Positions 1-7,757 of a DNA stretch of 64,000 nt are shown here, piece after piece. The stretch comes from CAWDBV01 sp963800705. GTDB taxonomy: Bacteria; Actinomycetota; Thermoleophilia; Solirubrobacterales; 70-9. The position numbers and the translations under genes were made by a program. Positions within the stretch are counted from its first letter, which is position 1. Every line of letters starts with the position of its first letter. Under the pieces are notes generated by a model, which had not been told where the DNA came from, searched no databases, and worked only from the letters and a program-made list of their open reading frames with translations. The DNA lies in NCBI GenBank assembly GCA_963800705.1, contig CAWDBV010000002.1, positions 496,001 to 560,000 on the forward strand. The letters run 5' to 3'.

Positions 1-504
1 GGGTCGAGTGAGATCGCCGTCGCCTTCGCCGACCTGGTCGGCTTCACGAGCCTCGGCGAGCGGCTCGAGGCCGGTGAGATCGGCGAGCTCTCCGAGCGGC
101 TCGGCAGCCTCGCCGCCTCGGTCGCCGACGCGCCGGTTCGGCTCGTGAAGCTGATCGGCGACGCGGCGATGCTGGTCGCGCCCGACCCTGAGGCGCTGCT
201 CGAGGCCACGCTGAAGCTGGTCGAGGCCGTCGAGGCCGACGACGAGATGCCGCCGCTGCGCGCCGGCGCCGCCACCGGGCAGGCGCTCGCCCGCGGGGGC
301 GACTGGTACGGGCGCCCGGTCAACCTCGCCAGCCGGATCACCGCGCACGCCCGGCCCGACAGCGTCCTCCTCACCGCAGAGCTCCGCGACGCGATCGGAA
401 AAGACGGCGAGGCCTACCGCTTCTCGCGCGCCGGGCGGCGCCACTTCAAGGGGATCAAGGGCGAGGTGCCGCTCTACCGGGCGCGGCGTTTTAGCGCCGG
501 TTAA
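1..504 (+). CDS. Class III adenylate/guanylate cyclase catalytic domain, 3' fragment
   Basis: The reading frame is open from base 1 and ends at TAA 502-504, so the 5' part lies outside the window. About 167 residues remain. The fragment opens with FADLVGFT, which carries the first metal-binding Asp (fragment residue 11). KLIGDAAM follows with the second metal Asp (residue 54), then YGRPVNLASRITAHA, the Asn/Arg transition-state region of class III cyclases, and a GIKGEVPLYRAR ending. Proteins of this family make cAMP or cGMP from ATP or GTP. Substrate choice cannot be read from the fragment with confidence, and any N-terminal regulatory domain is not visible. The next gene starts 24 nt downstream on the same strand. 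Confidence 0.85.
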   Translation, partial: GSSEIAVAFADLVGFTSLGERLEAGEIGELSERLGSLAASVADAPVRLVKLIGDAAMLVAPDPEALLEATLKLVEAVEADDEMPPLRAGAATGQALARGGDWYGRPVNLASRITAHARPDSVLLTAELRDAIGKDGEAYRFSRAGRRHFKGIKGEVPLYRARRFSAG

Positions 505-528
505 CGGTCCGCGGGCACTCTTAAGCCG

Positions 529-2280
529 ATGGCGCTGCTGATGCTGTTCGCGTTGATCGCCGGTGCGGGGACGGCGCTCTCGCCCTGCGTACTGCCTGTG
601 CTTCCGGCGGTGCTCTCGGTCGGCGTCACGGGCGGCCAGCGGCGGCCGCTCGGCGTGGTCACCGGGCTGGCGCTCTCATTCACGTTCGCGGTCGTCGCGC
701 TCGTCTACGTGATCAAGGCGCTCGGGCTGCCCGACGACCTGCTCCGCAACCTCGCGATCGCGGTGCTGGCCGGGTTCGGCATCACGCTGCTGATCCCGTC
801 CCTCTCGGATCGGATCGAGGCGTTCCTGAGCCGGATCGCTCCCGGGCCCAGGGCTCCGGGCGGCGACGGCTTCGGATCGGGGCTGCTTCTCGGCGCCAGT
901 CTCGGGCTCGTCTACGCGCCGTGCGCCGGGCCGATCCTCGCCGGCGTGATCACCGTCTCGGCCTCGCAGGACTTCACCGCCGGGCGGCTCGCGGTCGCGA
1001 TCTCCTACGCGGTCGGCTCCGCCGCGGTCCTCTACGCGCTGATGATCGGGGGGCGCCGCTTCGCCGACCGCCTGCGCCCGATCCGTGGGCAGATCCAGAC
1101 CGCGCTCGGGGCGGTGATGGTCTGTGTCGCGGTGCTGATGGCGTTCGATTTTGACACCCGCTTCCAGACCAAGATCGCCGACGACCTGCCCGCCTTCCTC
1201 GTCAACCCGACCAGCGAGCTCGAGGCGAGCGCGGCGGTCGACGAGCGGCTCGCGGCGGTCAGCCCCCACGGCGAGCCGATCGCCGAGGAGTCGGCGCGGG
1301 CCGCCGACACAGAGGAGCTCGATCGCGCCCTCTCGCTTCCCGTCTACGGCGAGGCACCCGAGTTCGCCGACCCGACGAAGTGGTTCAACACCGATGGCGG
1401 CAAGCCGCTGACGATGGCGGAGCTGCGCGGCGATGTCGTGCTGATCGATTTCTGGACCTACACCTGCATCAATTGCATCCGCACCTTTCCCTTCCTCAAG
1501 GAGTGGGACGCCGAGTACCGCGATTCCGGGCTGACGATCGTAGGGGTGCACGCGCCCGAGTTCCCGTTCGAGCGCGACTCCGGCAACGTCGAGCGCGCGA
1601 TCGCCGACAGCGAGATCCGTTACCCCGTCGTCCAGGACAACGAGCTCGGGACCTGGAACGCCTACGGCAACCAGTACTGGCCCGCCAAGTACCTGATCGA
1701 CGCCGAGGGACAGGTCCGCTACGCGCACTTCGGCGAGGGCAGCTACGAGGAGACTGAGCGCGCGATCCGCACCCTGCTTCGCGAGGCCGGCCGCGAGCAG
1801 CTCGGCATCGGCGCCCGCGCCACAGCCGAGGTTCCCTCCCCGGGCGTGACGACGCCGGAGACCTATCTCGGGGCGGAGCGCGCCGAGGGCTTCGTCAACG
1901 GGCCCATCAAATCCGGGCAGCGGGACTTCGGGCAGATCCAGGCCGACGCGATCGGCTCGGACCAGCTCGCCTTCGGCGGCCGCTGGGATATCTCGGCCGA
2001 CTCGGCGCGCGCCGAGCGCGATGCCGCTCTCGAGCTCGACTTCAACGCCGCCAAGGTCTTCCTCGTTCTCGGCTCGGAGGGCGGGCCGGGCCCGCTGCGG
2101 GTGCTTATCGACGGCAAGCCGGTGCCCGCGGCGCTCGCGGGCGAGGATGTGAAGGGCGGCGTCGCGAGGATCGGAGAGCAGCGCCTCTACCGGCTCGTCG
2201 AGCTGCCCGAGACGGGGCGCCACCGGCTGCGGCTCGAGTTCGCGCCCGGGATCTCGGGCTACGCGTTCACCTTCGGCTAG
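529..2280 (+). CDS. CcdA-like membrane protein fused to thioredoxin domain (DipZ-like)
   Basis: This 583-residue fusion is predicted to carry reducing equivalents from cytoplasmic thioredoxin across the membrane to extracytoplasmic disulfides. The N-terminal ~210 residues are a CcdA/DsbD-type six-helix domain with the paired cysteines SPCVLP (Cys20) and APCAGP (Cys132). Residues ~290-420 form a TlpA/thioredoxin domain with active site CINC (Cys313, Cys316) inside WTYTCINC. Residues ~430-583 look like a beta-rich C-terminal domain as in mycobacterial DipZ. The start is ATG 529, with an in-frame ATG at 541 as an alternative. It converges on the next gene, and both stop codons sit in one perfect palindrome. 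Confidence 0.88.
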   Translation: MALLMLFALIAGAGTALSPCVLPVLPAVLSVGVTGGQRRPLGVVTGLALSFTFAVVALVYVIKALGLPDDLLRNLAIAVLAGFGITLLIPSLSDRIEAFLSRIAPGPRAPGGDGFGSGLLLGASLGLVYAPCAGPILAGVITVSASQDFTAGRLAVAISYAVGSAAVLYALMIGGRRFADRLRPIRGQIQTALGAVMVCVAVLMAFDFDTRFQTKIADDLPAFLVNPTSELEASAAVDERLAAVSPHGEPIAEESARAADTEELDRALSLPVYGEAPEFADPTKWFNTDGGKPLTMAELRGDVVLIDFWTYTCINCIRTFPFLKEWDAEYRDSGLTIVGVHAPEFPFERDSGNVERAIADSEIRYPVVQDNELGTWNAYGNQYWPAKYLIDAEGQVRYAHFGEGSYEETERAIRTLLREAGREQLGIGARATAEVPSPGVTTPETYLGAERAEGFVNGPIKSGQRDFGQIQADAIGSDQLAFGGRWDISADSARAERDAALELDFNAAKVFLVLGSEGGPGPLRVLIDGKPVPAALAGEDVKGGVARIGEQRLYRLVELPETGRHRLRLEFAPGISGYAFTFG

Positions 2281-2290
2281 CCGCGGCTAG
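2277..2290. other. Perfect 14-bp palindrome containing both convergent stop codons
   Basis: CTAGCCGCGGCTAG reads identically on both strands. It contains the TAG stop of the DipZ-like gene (2278-2280) and, on the other strand, the TAG stop of the methyltransferase gene (2287-2289). It could form a short stem at either transcript end. There is no T-tract, so a terminator role is uncertain. Confidence 0.5.
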
Positions 2291-3198
2291 GCGGGCTTGC
2301 GCGCCGAGACGAGCAGGTTGTAGAAGAGCTGCGGCGGCAGCCGCGGCTCGAGCAGCCCGGCGTCGATGCGTTGCAGGAACATGTAGCTGCGGAAGGCAAA
2401 GCGGCGCCAGCCCCAGGGGACGGTCTCGGGCGCGGCGCTCGCCTCGAGCCCGCGTGCGGTCCAACCGTGCAAATTGGCGAGCAGCTCCTCGCCCCTGACT
2501 CGGACGTTCTCGAAGCCGGTCTCGGAGGCGAGCCGGCGCAGATCGCCCGGAGCGAATGCGTGCACGTCGACTCCGTGCTCGAGCTCGTGGTCGTCGGGCT
2601 CGAGCGATGCGTCGACCTTGCGCGCTCCGAGGGCACGGCGCCAGAGCGGCGCAGCCAGCCGGGCGCTCTGCTTCGGCACGGCGGCGATAAGGTCGCCGTA
2701 GCGCGAGGGCTCGCCGCAGAAGATCAGCGTCGCGCCGGGGCGCAGCACGCGCTCGAACTCTGAGAATGCCCGCCCGAGGTCGGGGATGTGGTGGAGGATC
2801 GCGTGCCCGAAGACGAGGTCGAAGCTTTCGTCCTCAAACGGAAGCTGCTCGGCCTCGGCGCGGACCGTGGTCACCTCGAGCCCGAGGCGCTCGGCGTTCG
2901 CTTCCAGCGTCCCCAGCATCCCGGGCGAGATGTCGGTCGCCGTTGCCGAGCCGATCAGCCCGGCCTGGAGCAGGTTGAGAGAGAAGTAGCCGGTCCCGGC
3001 GCCGATCTCGAGCGCGTCGGCGAACGGTTCCGGAGGCTCGCCGCCGAGCGCCTTGCGCAGCTTCGCGCGCACCTGACCCTGGCCCGTTTCGTCGAAGTCG
3101 ATGCCCCACTTGCTGTCGTACGAGTCTGCCGCCACGTCGTGATAGCGCTCGTTGGCGTCCTTGATCTTCTCCGGCGAGTCGGTGGGCGAGGCGGGCAT
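2287..3198 (-). CDS. SAM-dependent class I methyltransferase
   Basis: This is a 303-residue protein with the Rossmann-fold methyltransferase motifs: DALEIGAGTGYFSLNLL (motif I, about residues 65-80), a TDISPGML acidic segment, and SFDLVFGHAILHHIPD (motif IV). The C-terminal half continues with an aromatic, Arg-rich region. Substrate is unknown. ATG 3198 is used because it fits the family N-terminus. An open frame runs much further upstream but lies opposite the neighbouring methyltransferase and is not credible. The gene is divergent from a second methyltransferase whose nearest ATG is only 6 nt away, so the two promoters must overlap the coding sequences. Confidence 0.8.
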   Translation of the reverse strand: MPASPTDSPEKIKDANERYHDVAADSYDSKWGIDFDETGQGQVRAKLRKALGGEPPEPFADALEIGAGTGYFSLNLLQAGLIGSATATDISPGMLGTLEANAERLGLEVTTVRAEAEQLPFEDESFDLVFGHAILHHIPDLGRAFSEFERVLRPGATLIFCGEPSRYGDLIAAVPKQSARLAAPLWRRALGARKVDASLEPDDHELEHGVDVHAFAPGDLRRLASETGFENVRVRGEELLANLHGWTARGLEASAAPETVPWGWRRFAFRSYMFLQRIDAGLLEPRLPPQLFYNLLVSARKPA

Positions 3199-3204
3199 CG
3201 CGAG

Positions 3205-3984
3205 ATGTTTACACCTAACTTGACGTCCGTGACCGAGACCTACGAGCAGAAAAACCAGCCCGACGGCGTGCCGCCGCTGGAGCTGACCGGTGAGCGGACC
3301 CTGCCCGACGTGCCCGAGGAGAACTACTGGTACCGGCGCCACCTCGCGGTCTACGAGTGGATCGCCGAGCGCTGTGCCGGGCTGCGGGTCGTCGATCTCG
3401 CCTGCGGCGAGGGCTACGGGTCGAACGTGTTGGCGGCGACGGCCAAGGAAGTGATCGGGGTGGACGCCAACCCCGAGGCCCACGAGCACGCCCGGCTCCG
3501 CTACCGCCGCGACAACCTCGAGTTCCGCCGCGGCCTCGTCGAGGCCTTCGACGAGCGGGTCGATGCCGTCGTCTTCCTGCAGACGATCGAGCACGTCGAG
3601 GATCCCGCCGCGCTGCTGCGCGGCTTCGCCGCGATCGCCGGCGTCTCCTACGTCTCGACCCCGAACCGGCTCACGCTGGCGCCGCCGGGCGCGGAGAAGT
3701 CCGACAACCCCTGGCACTTGCGCGAGTACGACCAGGGCGAGTACCGCGAGCTGGTCGCGCCGCAGTTCGAGCGCGTCGAGATGCTCGGGCTCTTCCACGC
3801 CCGCCGGCTCCGCGTCCACGAGCTCGCGGTTCGGTTCGGCTGGGACCGCGTCCACCGCGCGCTCGGGATCACCGACCGCTTTTACGGGCGCTTCGTTCCG
3901 GCGATCTCGGCCAGCGACTTCAGGCTCTCGACGAGCGGCGACCTCGACAAGGCGCTCGACTTCCTCGCCGTCTGTCATGGCTAG
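3205..3984 (+). CDS. SAM-dependent methyltransferase of the mycobacterial Rv3030 type
   Basis: This is a 259-residue class I methyltransferase. It has the signature LTGERTLPD...ENYWYRRH, the SAM motif VVDLACGEGYGSNVL, VVFLQTIEHVEDP, and STPNRLT. The family trait is a late LGLFHARRLR followed by a C-terminal SASDFRLS segment. These match mycobacterial Rv3030, which sits beside a GH57 branching enzyme (Rv3031) and a GT4 glucosyltransferase (Rv3032) for methylglucose lipopolysaccharide. The same three-gene order occurs here, so a polysaccharide substrate is inferred. ATG 3205 gives the longest form. GTG 3229 is an alternative that leaves more room for a promoter. The 3' end overlaps the next gene by 8 nt. 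Confidence 0.82.
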   Translation: MFTPNLTSVTETYEQKNQPDGVPPLELTGERTLPDVPEENYWYRRHLAVYEWIAERCAGLRVVDLACGEGYGSNVLAATAKEVIGVDANPEAHEHARLRYRRDNLEFRRGLVEAFDERVDAVVFLQTIEHVEDPAALLRGFAAIAGVSYVSTPNRLTLAPPGAEKSDNPWHLREYDQGEYRELVAPQFERVEMLGLFHARRLRVHELAVRFGWDRVHRALGITDRFYGRFVPAISASDFRLSTSGDLDKALDFLAVCHG

Positions 3985-5398
3985 CGGCGCCGAAGGCGAG
4001 GCGGGCGACCTCGCGATCGTCCTCCACAGCCACATGCCCTACGTGGAGGGCTTCGGCACCTACCCGTTCGGCGAGGAGTGGCTGTTCGACGCGGTCGCAA
4101 GCTCCTATCTCCCGGTGCTCGGGATCGCCGACCGGGTGACGCTAAGCATCACCCCGGTGCTCGCCGACCAGCTCGAAGCCGACGGGGTCGGAGAGCGGAT
4201 GCTCGCCTTCCTGCGCCGCCACCGGCTCGGCGCCGTCGAAACCGACGCGGCCGACGCCGACGGCGCGCTGGCGCGTGCCGCCGAGGCCGAGGCCGCTCGC
4301 TACGCGGCGGCGATTGCGGAGCTCGAAGGGCTCGGCGGCAACGCGCTGCGAGCCTTCCAGGCCGCGGAGGCGGAGGGGAGGGTCGAGCTGCTCGCCTCGG
4401 CTGCGACGCACGCGGTGCTGCCGAAGCTCGCCACGATCGCCTCGCGGCGCCTGCAGATCGATGCCGGCCTGCGCTCCCACCGGCGCCGCTTCGGCCAGCC
4501 GGGCGGCTTCTGGCTCCCGGAGTGCGCCTACGAGCCCGGGCTCGAGGAGCTGCTCGCCGAGCGCGGGCTCCAGTACACCTGCCTCGACCAGAGCGCCGTC
4601 GAGGAGCCGCTCGACGCGCTCGCCCCCCTCGGCCTCGCGGGCGGCGCGGTCGGTTTCACGATCGACTGGCCGAGCGTCGAGCTCGTCTGGTCGAAAGGTG
4701 GCTACCCCTCGCACGCCGACTACGCCGAGTTCCACCGCCAGTCCGACAACGGGATGCGTCTCTGGTCGGTGGGCGGCGAGCCGCGCGATTCCGAGCGCGC
4801 CTCCGAGCGCGCCTCCGAGCACGCCGGCGAGTTCCTCGCCGCTATCGCGGCGCGGTTGCGCGAATACGCCGACTCGCGGAAGCGGCGCGGGCTGGTCGTG
4901 TTCGCGGTCGACACCGAGCTGCTCGGCCACTGGTGGTCGGAGGGCCCGGCCTGGCTCGCGGCGGTGATCGAGCAGGCGGAGGGCGCCGGGGTGAGGCTGC
5001 TGCGGCTCTCCGAGGCGCTCGCCGAGCACGAGCCCGGGGACCGCTCGCCGGCGCGGTCGAGTTGGGGTGAGAACAAGGACCTCTCTACCTGGGACTCGCG
5101 CCCGGTCGCCGACCTGATCTGGGGCTCGCGGCGGCTCGAGCTGCGGCTGCTGCGCGGCCTCGCCTCCGGGGGGCTGAACGGCGACGCCGCGCAGCGCGCC
5201 GCCCGTGAGCTGCTCGCGGTGCAGGCGAGCGACTGGGCATTCCTCGACCGCCGCCGCCAGGCGGGGGACTACGCTTACTGGCGAGCGATCGCTCACGGCC
5301 GCAACCTGCTCGAGGCCTTAGAATCCATACCGGAGCCCGACCCACGGTTGCGAAACCTGGCACCTGATTTGAGCCTCGCGCCGCTGTACGAGCCCTAG
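3977..5398 (+). CDS. GH57 family 1,4-alpha-glucan branching enzyme (Rv3031-like)
   Basis: This 473-residue glycoside hydrolase family 57 protein has an N-terminal LHSHMPYVEGFG motif, the nucleophile motif GFWLPECAY (Glu182), and the acid motif VDTELLGHWW (Asp312). A helical C-terminal domain with ENKDLSTWDS follows. GH57/DUF1957 enzymes of this architecture cut and rejoin alpha-1,4-glucan chains to make alpha-1,6 branches. The start ATG 3977 overlaps the methyltransferase by 8 nt, and the GT4 gene follows after 22 nt, so the three are likely co-transcribed. An in-frame direct repeat near residues 275-282 (ERASERAS) is a small local expansion. Confidence 0.88.
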   Translation: MASGAEGEAGDLAIVLHSHMPYVEGFGTYPFGEEWLFDAVASSYLPVLGIADRVTLSITPVLADQLEADGVGERMLAFLRRHRLGAVETDAADADGALARAAEAEAARYAAAIAELEGLGGNALRAFQAAEAEGRVELLASAATHAVLPKLATIASRRLQIDAGLRSHRRRFGQPGGFWLPECAYEPGLEELLAERGLQYTCLDQSAVEEPLDALAPLGLAGGAVGFTIDWPSVELVWSKGGYPSHADYAEFHRQSDNGMRLWSVGGEPRDSERASERASEHAGEFLAAIAARLREYADSRKRRGLVVFAVDTELLGHWWSEGPAWLAAVIEQAEGAGVRLLRLSEALAEHEPGDRSPARSSWGENKDLSTWDSRPVADLIWGSRRLELRLLRGLASGGLNGDAAQRAARELLAVQASDWAFLDRRRQAGDYAYWRAIAHGRNLLEALESIPEPDPRLRNLAPDLSLAPLYEP

Positions 5399-5420
5399 TG
5401 GACAGAGCGCTCCCTCTCAC

Positions 5421-6611
5421 ATGACACGCGTACTGATCCTTTCCTGGGAGTACCCGCCTCTGATCGAGGGCGGCCTCGCACGCCACGTGCAAAAGCTCTC
5501 CGAGGCGCTGGTCGAACGCGGTGACGAGGTCCACGTCCTCACCCGCGGCGGCGAGGAGGCGCCTTCGGAGGACGTCGCCGGCGTCCACGTCCACCGCGTC
5601 CGTGAGCCGACCCGGCCCACCGACCTCGGCGAGTTCGTCGCCTGGGTCGAGCGCATGAACTCAGACATGCTCGCCGCCGGCGTCGAGCTCGGCGACCGCC
5701 ACAGCTTCGATCTCGTCCATGGCCACGACTGGCTGGTCGCCAACGCCTGCGACCATCTCGCCAAGCGGTTCGACGTGCCGCTGGTGACGACGATCCACGC
5801 CACCGAGTACGGCCGCCACCAGGGCCACGTCGAAGAGCGGGTCCAGTCCTACATCCACGGTGTCGAGCGCTGGATCACGAACCGGTCGGACCGGGTGATC
5901 GTCTGCTCGACCTTCATGCGCGAGCAGATCGTCGACATCTTCGGCGTCGAGGAGGACAAGGTCGAGGTGATCGCAAACGGGATCGATCCCGAGGACCTCC
6001 AGCCCCAGGACGAGGAGGAGCTGAAGCGCCTGCGGGCCGAGTTCGCCGAGCCAGATGAGTCGCTGGTGCTGCTAGTCGGCAGGCTCGTCTACGAGAAGGG
6101 CTTCCAGTTCGCCCTCGAGGCGCTGCCGGAGATCATCGAGCGGCTGCCGAAGACGCGCTTCATCGTCGCCGGATCCGGGACCCACGAGGAGGAGCTGCGC
6201 CGCCAGGCCGAGGAGCTCGGGCTGATGGAGCACGGCAAGTTCCTCGGCTGGATCGGCGACGACGTGCTGCACTCGCTGTACCGGATCGCCGACGTCTGCG
6301 TGGTGCCCTCGATCTACGAGCCGTTCGGGCTCGTCGCCCTCGAGGCGATGGCCTCGAGCTGCCCGTGCATCGTTGCCGACACCGGCGGACTGCGCGAGGT
6401 CGTCCCCCACGACGAGGTCGGGCTCCGCTTCCGGGCCAAGGACCCCGCGTCGCTGGCCGAGATGACGATCCGGGTACTCGACGACGCAAAGCTCTGCCGC
6501 CGGCTGACCGCCGAGGCATTCGAGCACCTGCGCAGCTTTGAGTGGGGCGACGTCGCCGAGCGCACCGCTGCGATCTACTCCGAGCTCGCTGGCGATACAA
6601 GCCGCGCCTGA
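5421..6611 (+). CDS. GT4 family glycogen/alpha-glucan glycosyltransferase (Rv3032-like)
   Basis: This 396-residue GT-B fold glycosyltransferase opens with RVLILSWEYPPLIEGGLARH, the glycine-rich acceptor-side loop of glycogen-synthase-like GT4 enzymes. The C-terminal nucleotide-sugar domain has LVGRLVYEKGFQ and the E-x7-E motif EPFGLVALEAMA. The likely reaction extends an alpha-1,4-glucan from an ADP- or UDP-glucose donor. The donor cannot be read from sequence. It follows the GH57 enzyme and Rv3030-like methyltransferase in the same order as in mycobacteria, supporting a cytoplasmic role in making a branched, possibly methylated glucan. The stop overlaps the next start by 1 nt (TGATG). Confidence 0.88.
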   Translation: MTRVLILSWEYPPLIEGGLARHVQKLSEALVERGDEVHVLTRGGEEAPSEDVAGVHVHRVREPTRPTDLGEFVAWVERMNSDMLAAGVELGDRHSFDLVHGHDWLVANACDHLAKRFDVPLVTTIHATEYGRHQGHVEERVQSYIHGVERWITNRSDRVIVCSTFMREQIVDIFGVEEDKVEVIANGIDPEDLQPQDEEELKRLRAEFAEPDESLVLLVGRLVYEKGFQFALEALPEIIERLPKTRFIVAGSGTHEEELRRQAEELGLMEHGKFLGWIGDDVLHSLYRIADVCVVPSIYEPFGLVALEAMASSCPCIVADTGGLREVVPHDEVGLRFRAKDPASLAEMTIRVLDDAKLCRRLTAEAFEHLRSFEWGDVAERTAAIYSELAGDTSRA

Positions 6612-6829
6612 TGGCCGAGTCTCAGCGCAAGCCCCGCATCCGCAGCGGGCCGACGCTGGGCTCGAAAGCAAACGTGAGCGTGCCGATCTCGATCGGGCTG
6701 CCGCTGCTGGCGATCGGGGTCGCGCTCGTGATCGGCGCCTCGAGCACAGGCGCCACCTTGCTCTGGATCGCCGGCGGCGTCTCGTTCGTGCTCGGAGCGG
6801 TCCTCTTCGCCTCTGGTAAGACTCTCTGA
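6611..6829 (+). CDS. Small two-helix membrane protein, first of a tandem pair
   Basis: This is a 72-residue protein with a basic, Ser-containing N-terminus and two hydrophobic segments (about residues 25-43 and 48-68). It is a clear paralogue of the next gene. They share the pattern IGxPLL..G, then LWIAGGV, then LG with a terminal ASG motif. No function is recognised. ATG 6611 overlaps the GT4 stop by 1 nt, and its own stop overlaps the next start by 1 nt, so it sits in the glucan operon. Confidence 0.75.
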   Translation: MAESQRKPRIRSGPTLGSKANVSVPISIGLPLLAIGVALVIGASSTGATLLWIAGGVSFVLGAVLFASGKTL

Positions 6830-7050
6830 TGGGCAATCCCAGGGCCAATTGGCTCCGCAGTCAGTCCGACGACGGCTTCAAGCACATCAAGCAGGTCGGG
6901 GTCGCGTCCTCGATCGGCTTTCCGCTGCTGGTCGTCGGGGCGCTGATGATCGTGATCGCGTTCGCGGCGGTCGGCAGCTGGCTCTGGATCGCGGGCGGCG
7001 TCATTCTGCTGCTCGGCGTGATCTTCGCCGCGTCCGGCCGCATCATCTAG
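6829..7050 (+). CDS. Small two-helix membrane protein, second of a tandem pair
   Basis: This is a 73-residue paralogue of the preceding gene: a charged N-terminus of ~23 residues, then two transmembrane segments containing IGFPLLVVGALM and LWIAGGVILLLGVIF, ending ASGRII. The pair probably arose by tandem duplication and may form a hetero-oligomer in the membrane, which is an inference from fused translation. It converges on the acetyltransferase gene, and the two share the tetranucleotide CTAG as stop codons on opposite strands. Confidence 0.75.
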   Translation: MGNPRANWLRSQSDDGFKHIKQVGVASSIGFPLLVVGALMIVIAFAAVGSWLWIAGGVILLLGVIFAASGRII

Positions 7051-7715
7051 TCAGGCGGGGGCGGCATTCCCTCGGTCGGCTGCGGCTCGACCGGGTTCGG
7101 CCACTTGAGCGTCTTCGGCGCCTCGCGCATCCTGATCACCTTCGCCGGCACCCCTCCGACGACCGCGTTCGCGGGCACGTCGTCGACGACGACGGCATTG
7201 GCGCCGATCACCGAGTTGTCGCCGACGCTCACCCCGCGCAGGACGCAGGCGTTGTAGCCGACCCACACGTTCGAGCCGACGTTGACGTCGCGCATGTAGA
7301 TGCCCTGGTTTCGCACCGGGCGCTCGACGTGGGCGACGCTGTGGTCGAAGTCGATGAACATTGCCCGGTCGGCGATCACGCACTGCTCGCCGATCCGGAC
7401 GTGCTGATAGGCCGAGATCGTGCACTCCTGGCCCATCACCGTCTTGGCGCCGATCTCGACGAAGCCCTCGTGGCAGCGGATCTTGGTCCCGTCGCCGATC
7501 CACGAGAAGGCGCCGAAGCGGATCTCGGCTCCCTTCTTGATTTGCAGCTGCAGGTCCTTGCCGAAGAACACCGGCCCGTTCGTCTTCCAGCGCCAGCCGG
7601 CCGTCGTCAAGAAACGTCGGCGCAGGTAGCGCCCGAAGAGGCGCGCGTACTTGAGGTTGAGCATCCCGTTGCTCCCCAGGAACCGGAAGAGGCGGATCAT
7701 CGCGCGGCGGATCAT
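7047..7715 (-). CDS. Left-handed beta-helix (hexapeptide) acetyltransferase family protein
   Basis: This 222-residue protein has a basic, amphipathic N-terminus, then hexapeptide-type turns from about residue 60 to 190 (IGDGTKIR, IGAKTVMG, VNVGSNVWVG, VSVGDNSVIGANAVVVDDVPANAVVGGVPAKVI). The final GGVPAKVI motif is typical of WbbJ/LacA-like O-acetyltransferases. It probably acetylates a sugar or surface glycan using acetyl-CoA. It lies convergent to the glucan operon and divergent from meaB. The C-terminus carries a Pro-rich extension. Confidence 0.82.
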   Translation of the reverse strand: MIRRAMIRLFRFLGSNGMLNLKYARLFGRYLRRRFLTTAGWRWKTNGPVFFGKDLQLQIKKGAEIRFGAFSWIGDGTKIRCHEGFVEIGAKTVMGQECTISAYQHVRIGEQCVIADRAMFIDFDHSVAHVERPVRNQGIYMRDVNVGSNVWVGYNACVLRGVSVGDNSVIGANAVVVDDVPANAVVGGVPAKVIRMREAPKTLKWPNPVEPQPTEGMPPPPD

Positions 7716-7721
7716 AGGTAC

Positions 7722-7736
7722 GTCTTCCGGGAAGAC
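7722..7736. promoter_or_regulatory. Perfect inverted repeat between divergent genes
   Basis: GTCTTCC-G-GGAAGAC is a perfect 7-bp inverted repeat with a 1-nt centre. It lies in the 42-nt gap between the acetyltransferase start (7715) and the meaB start (7758). Its position suggests an operator or overlapping promoter element. No regulator is encoded next to it. Confidence 0.4.
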
Positions 7737-7757
7737 CCGCCTCTAGACTCGGACGGG

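Noticed and set aside
2788..3204. Extended N-terminus for the Rv3030-like methyltransferase from an upstream ATG
   Set aside because: The extra residues are antisense to the neighbouring methyltransferase and the conserved family N-terminus begins only around 3205-3260.
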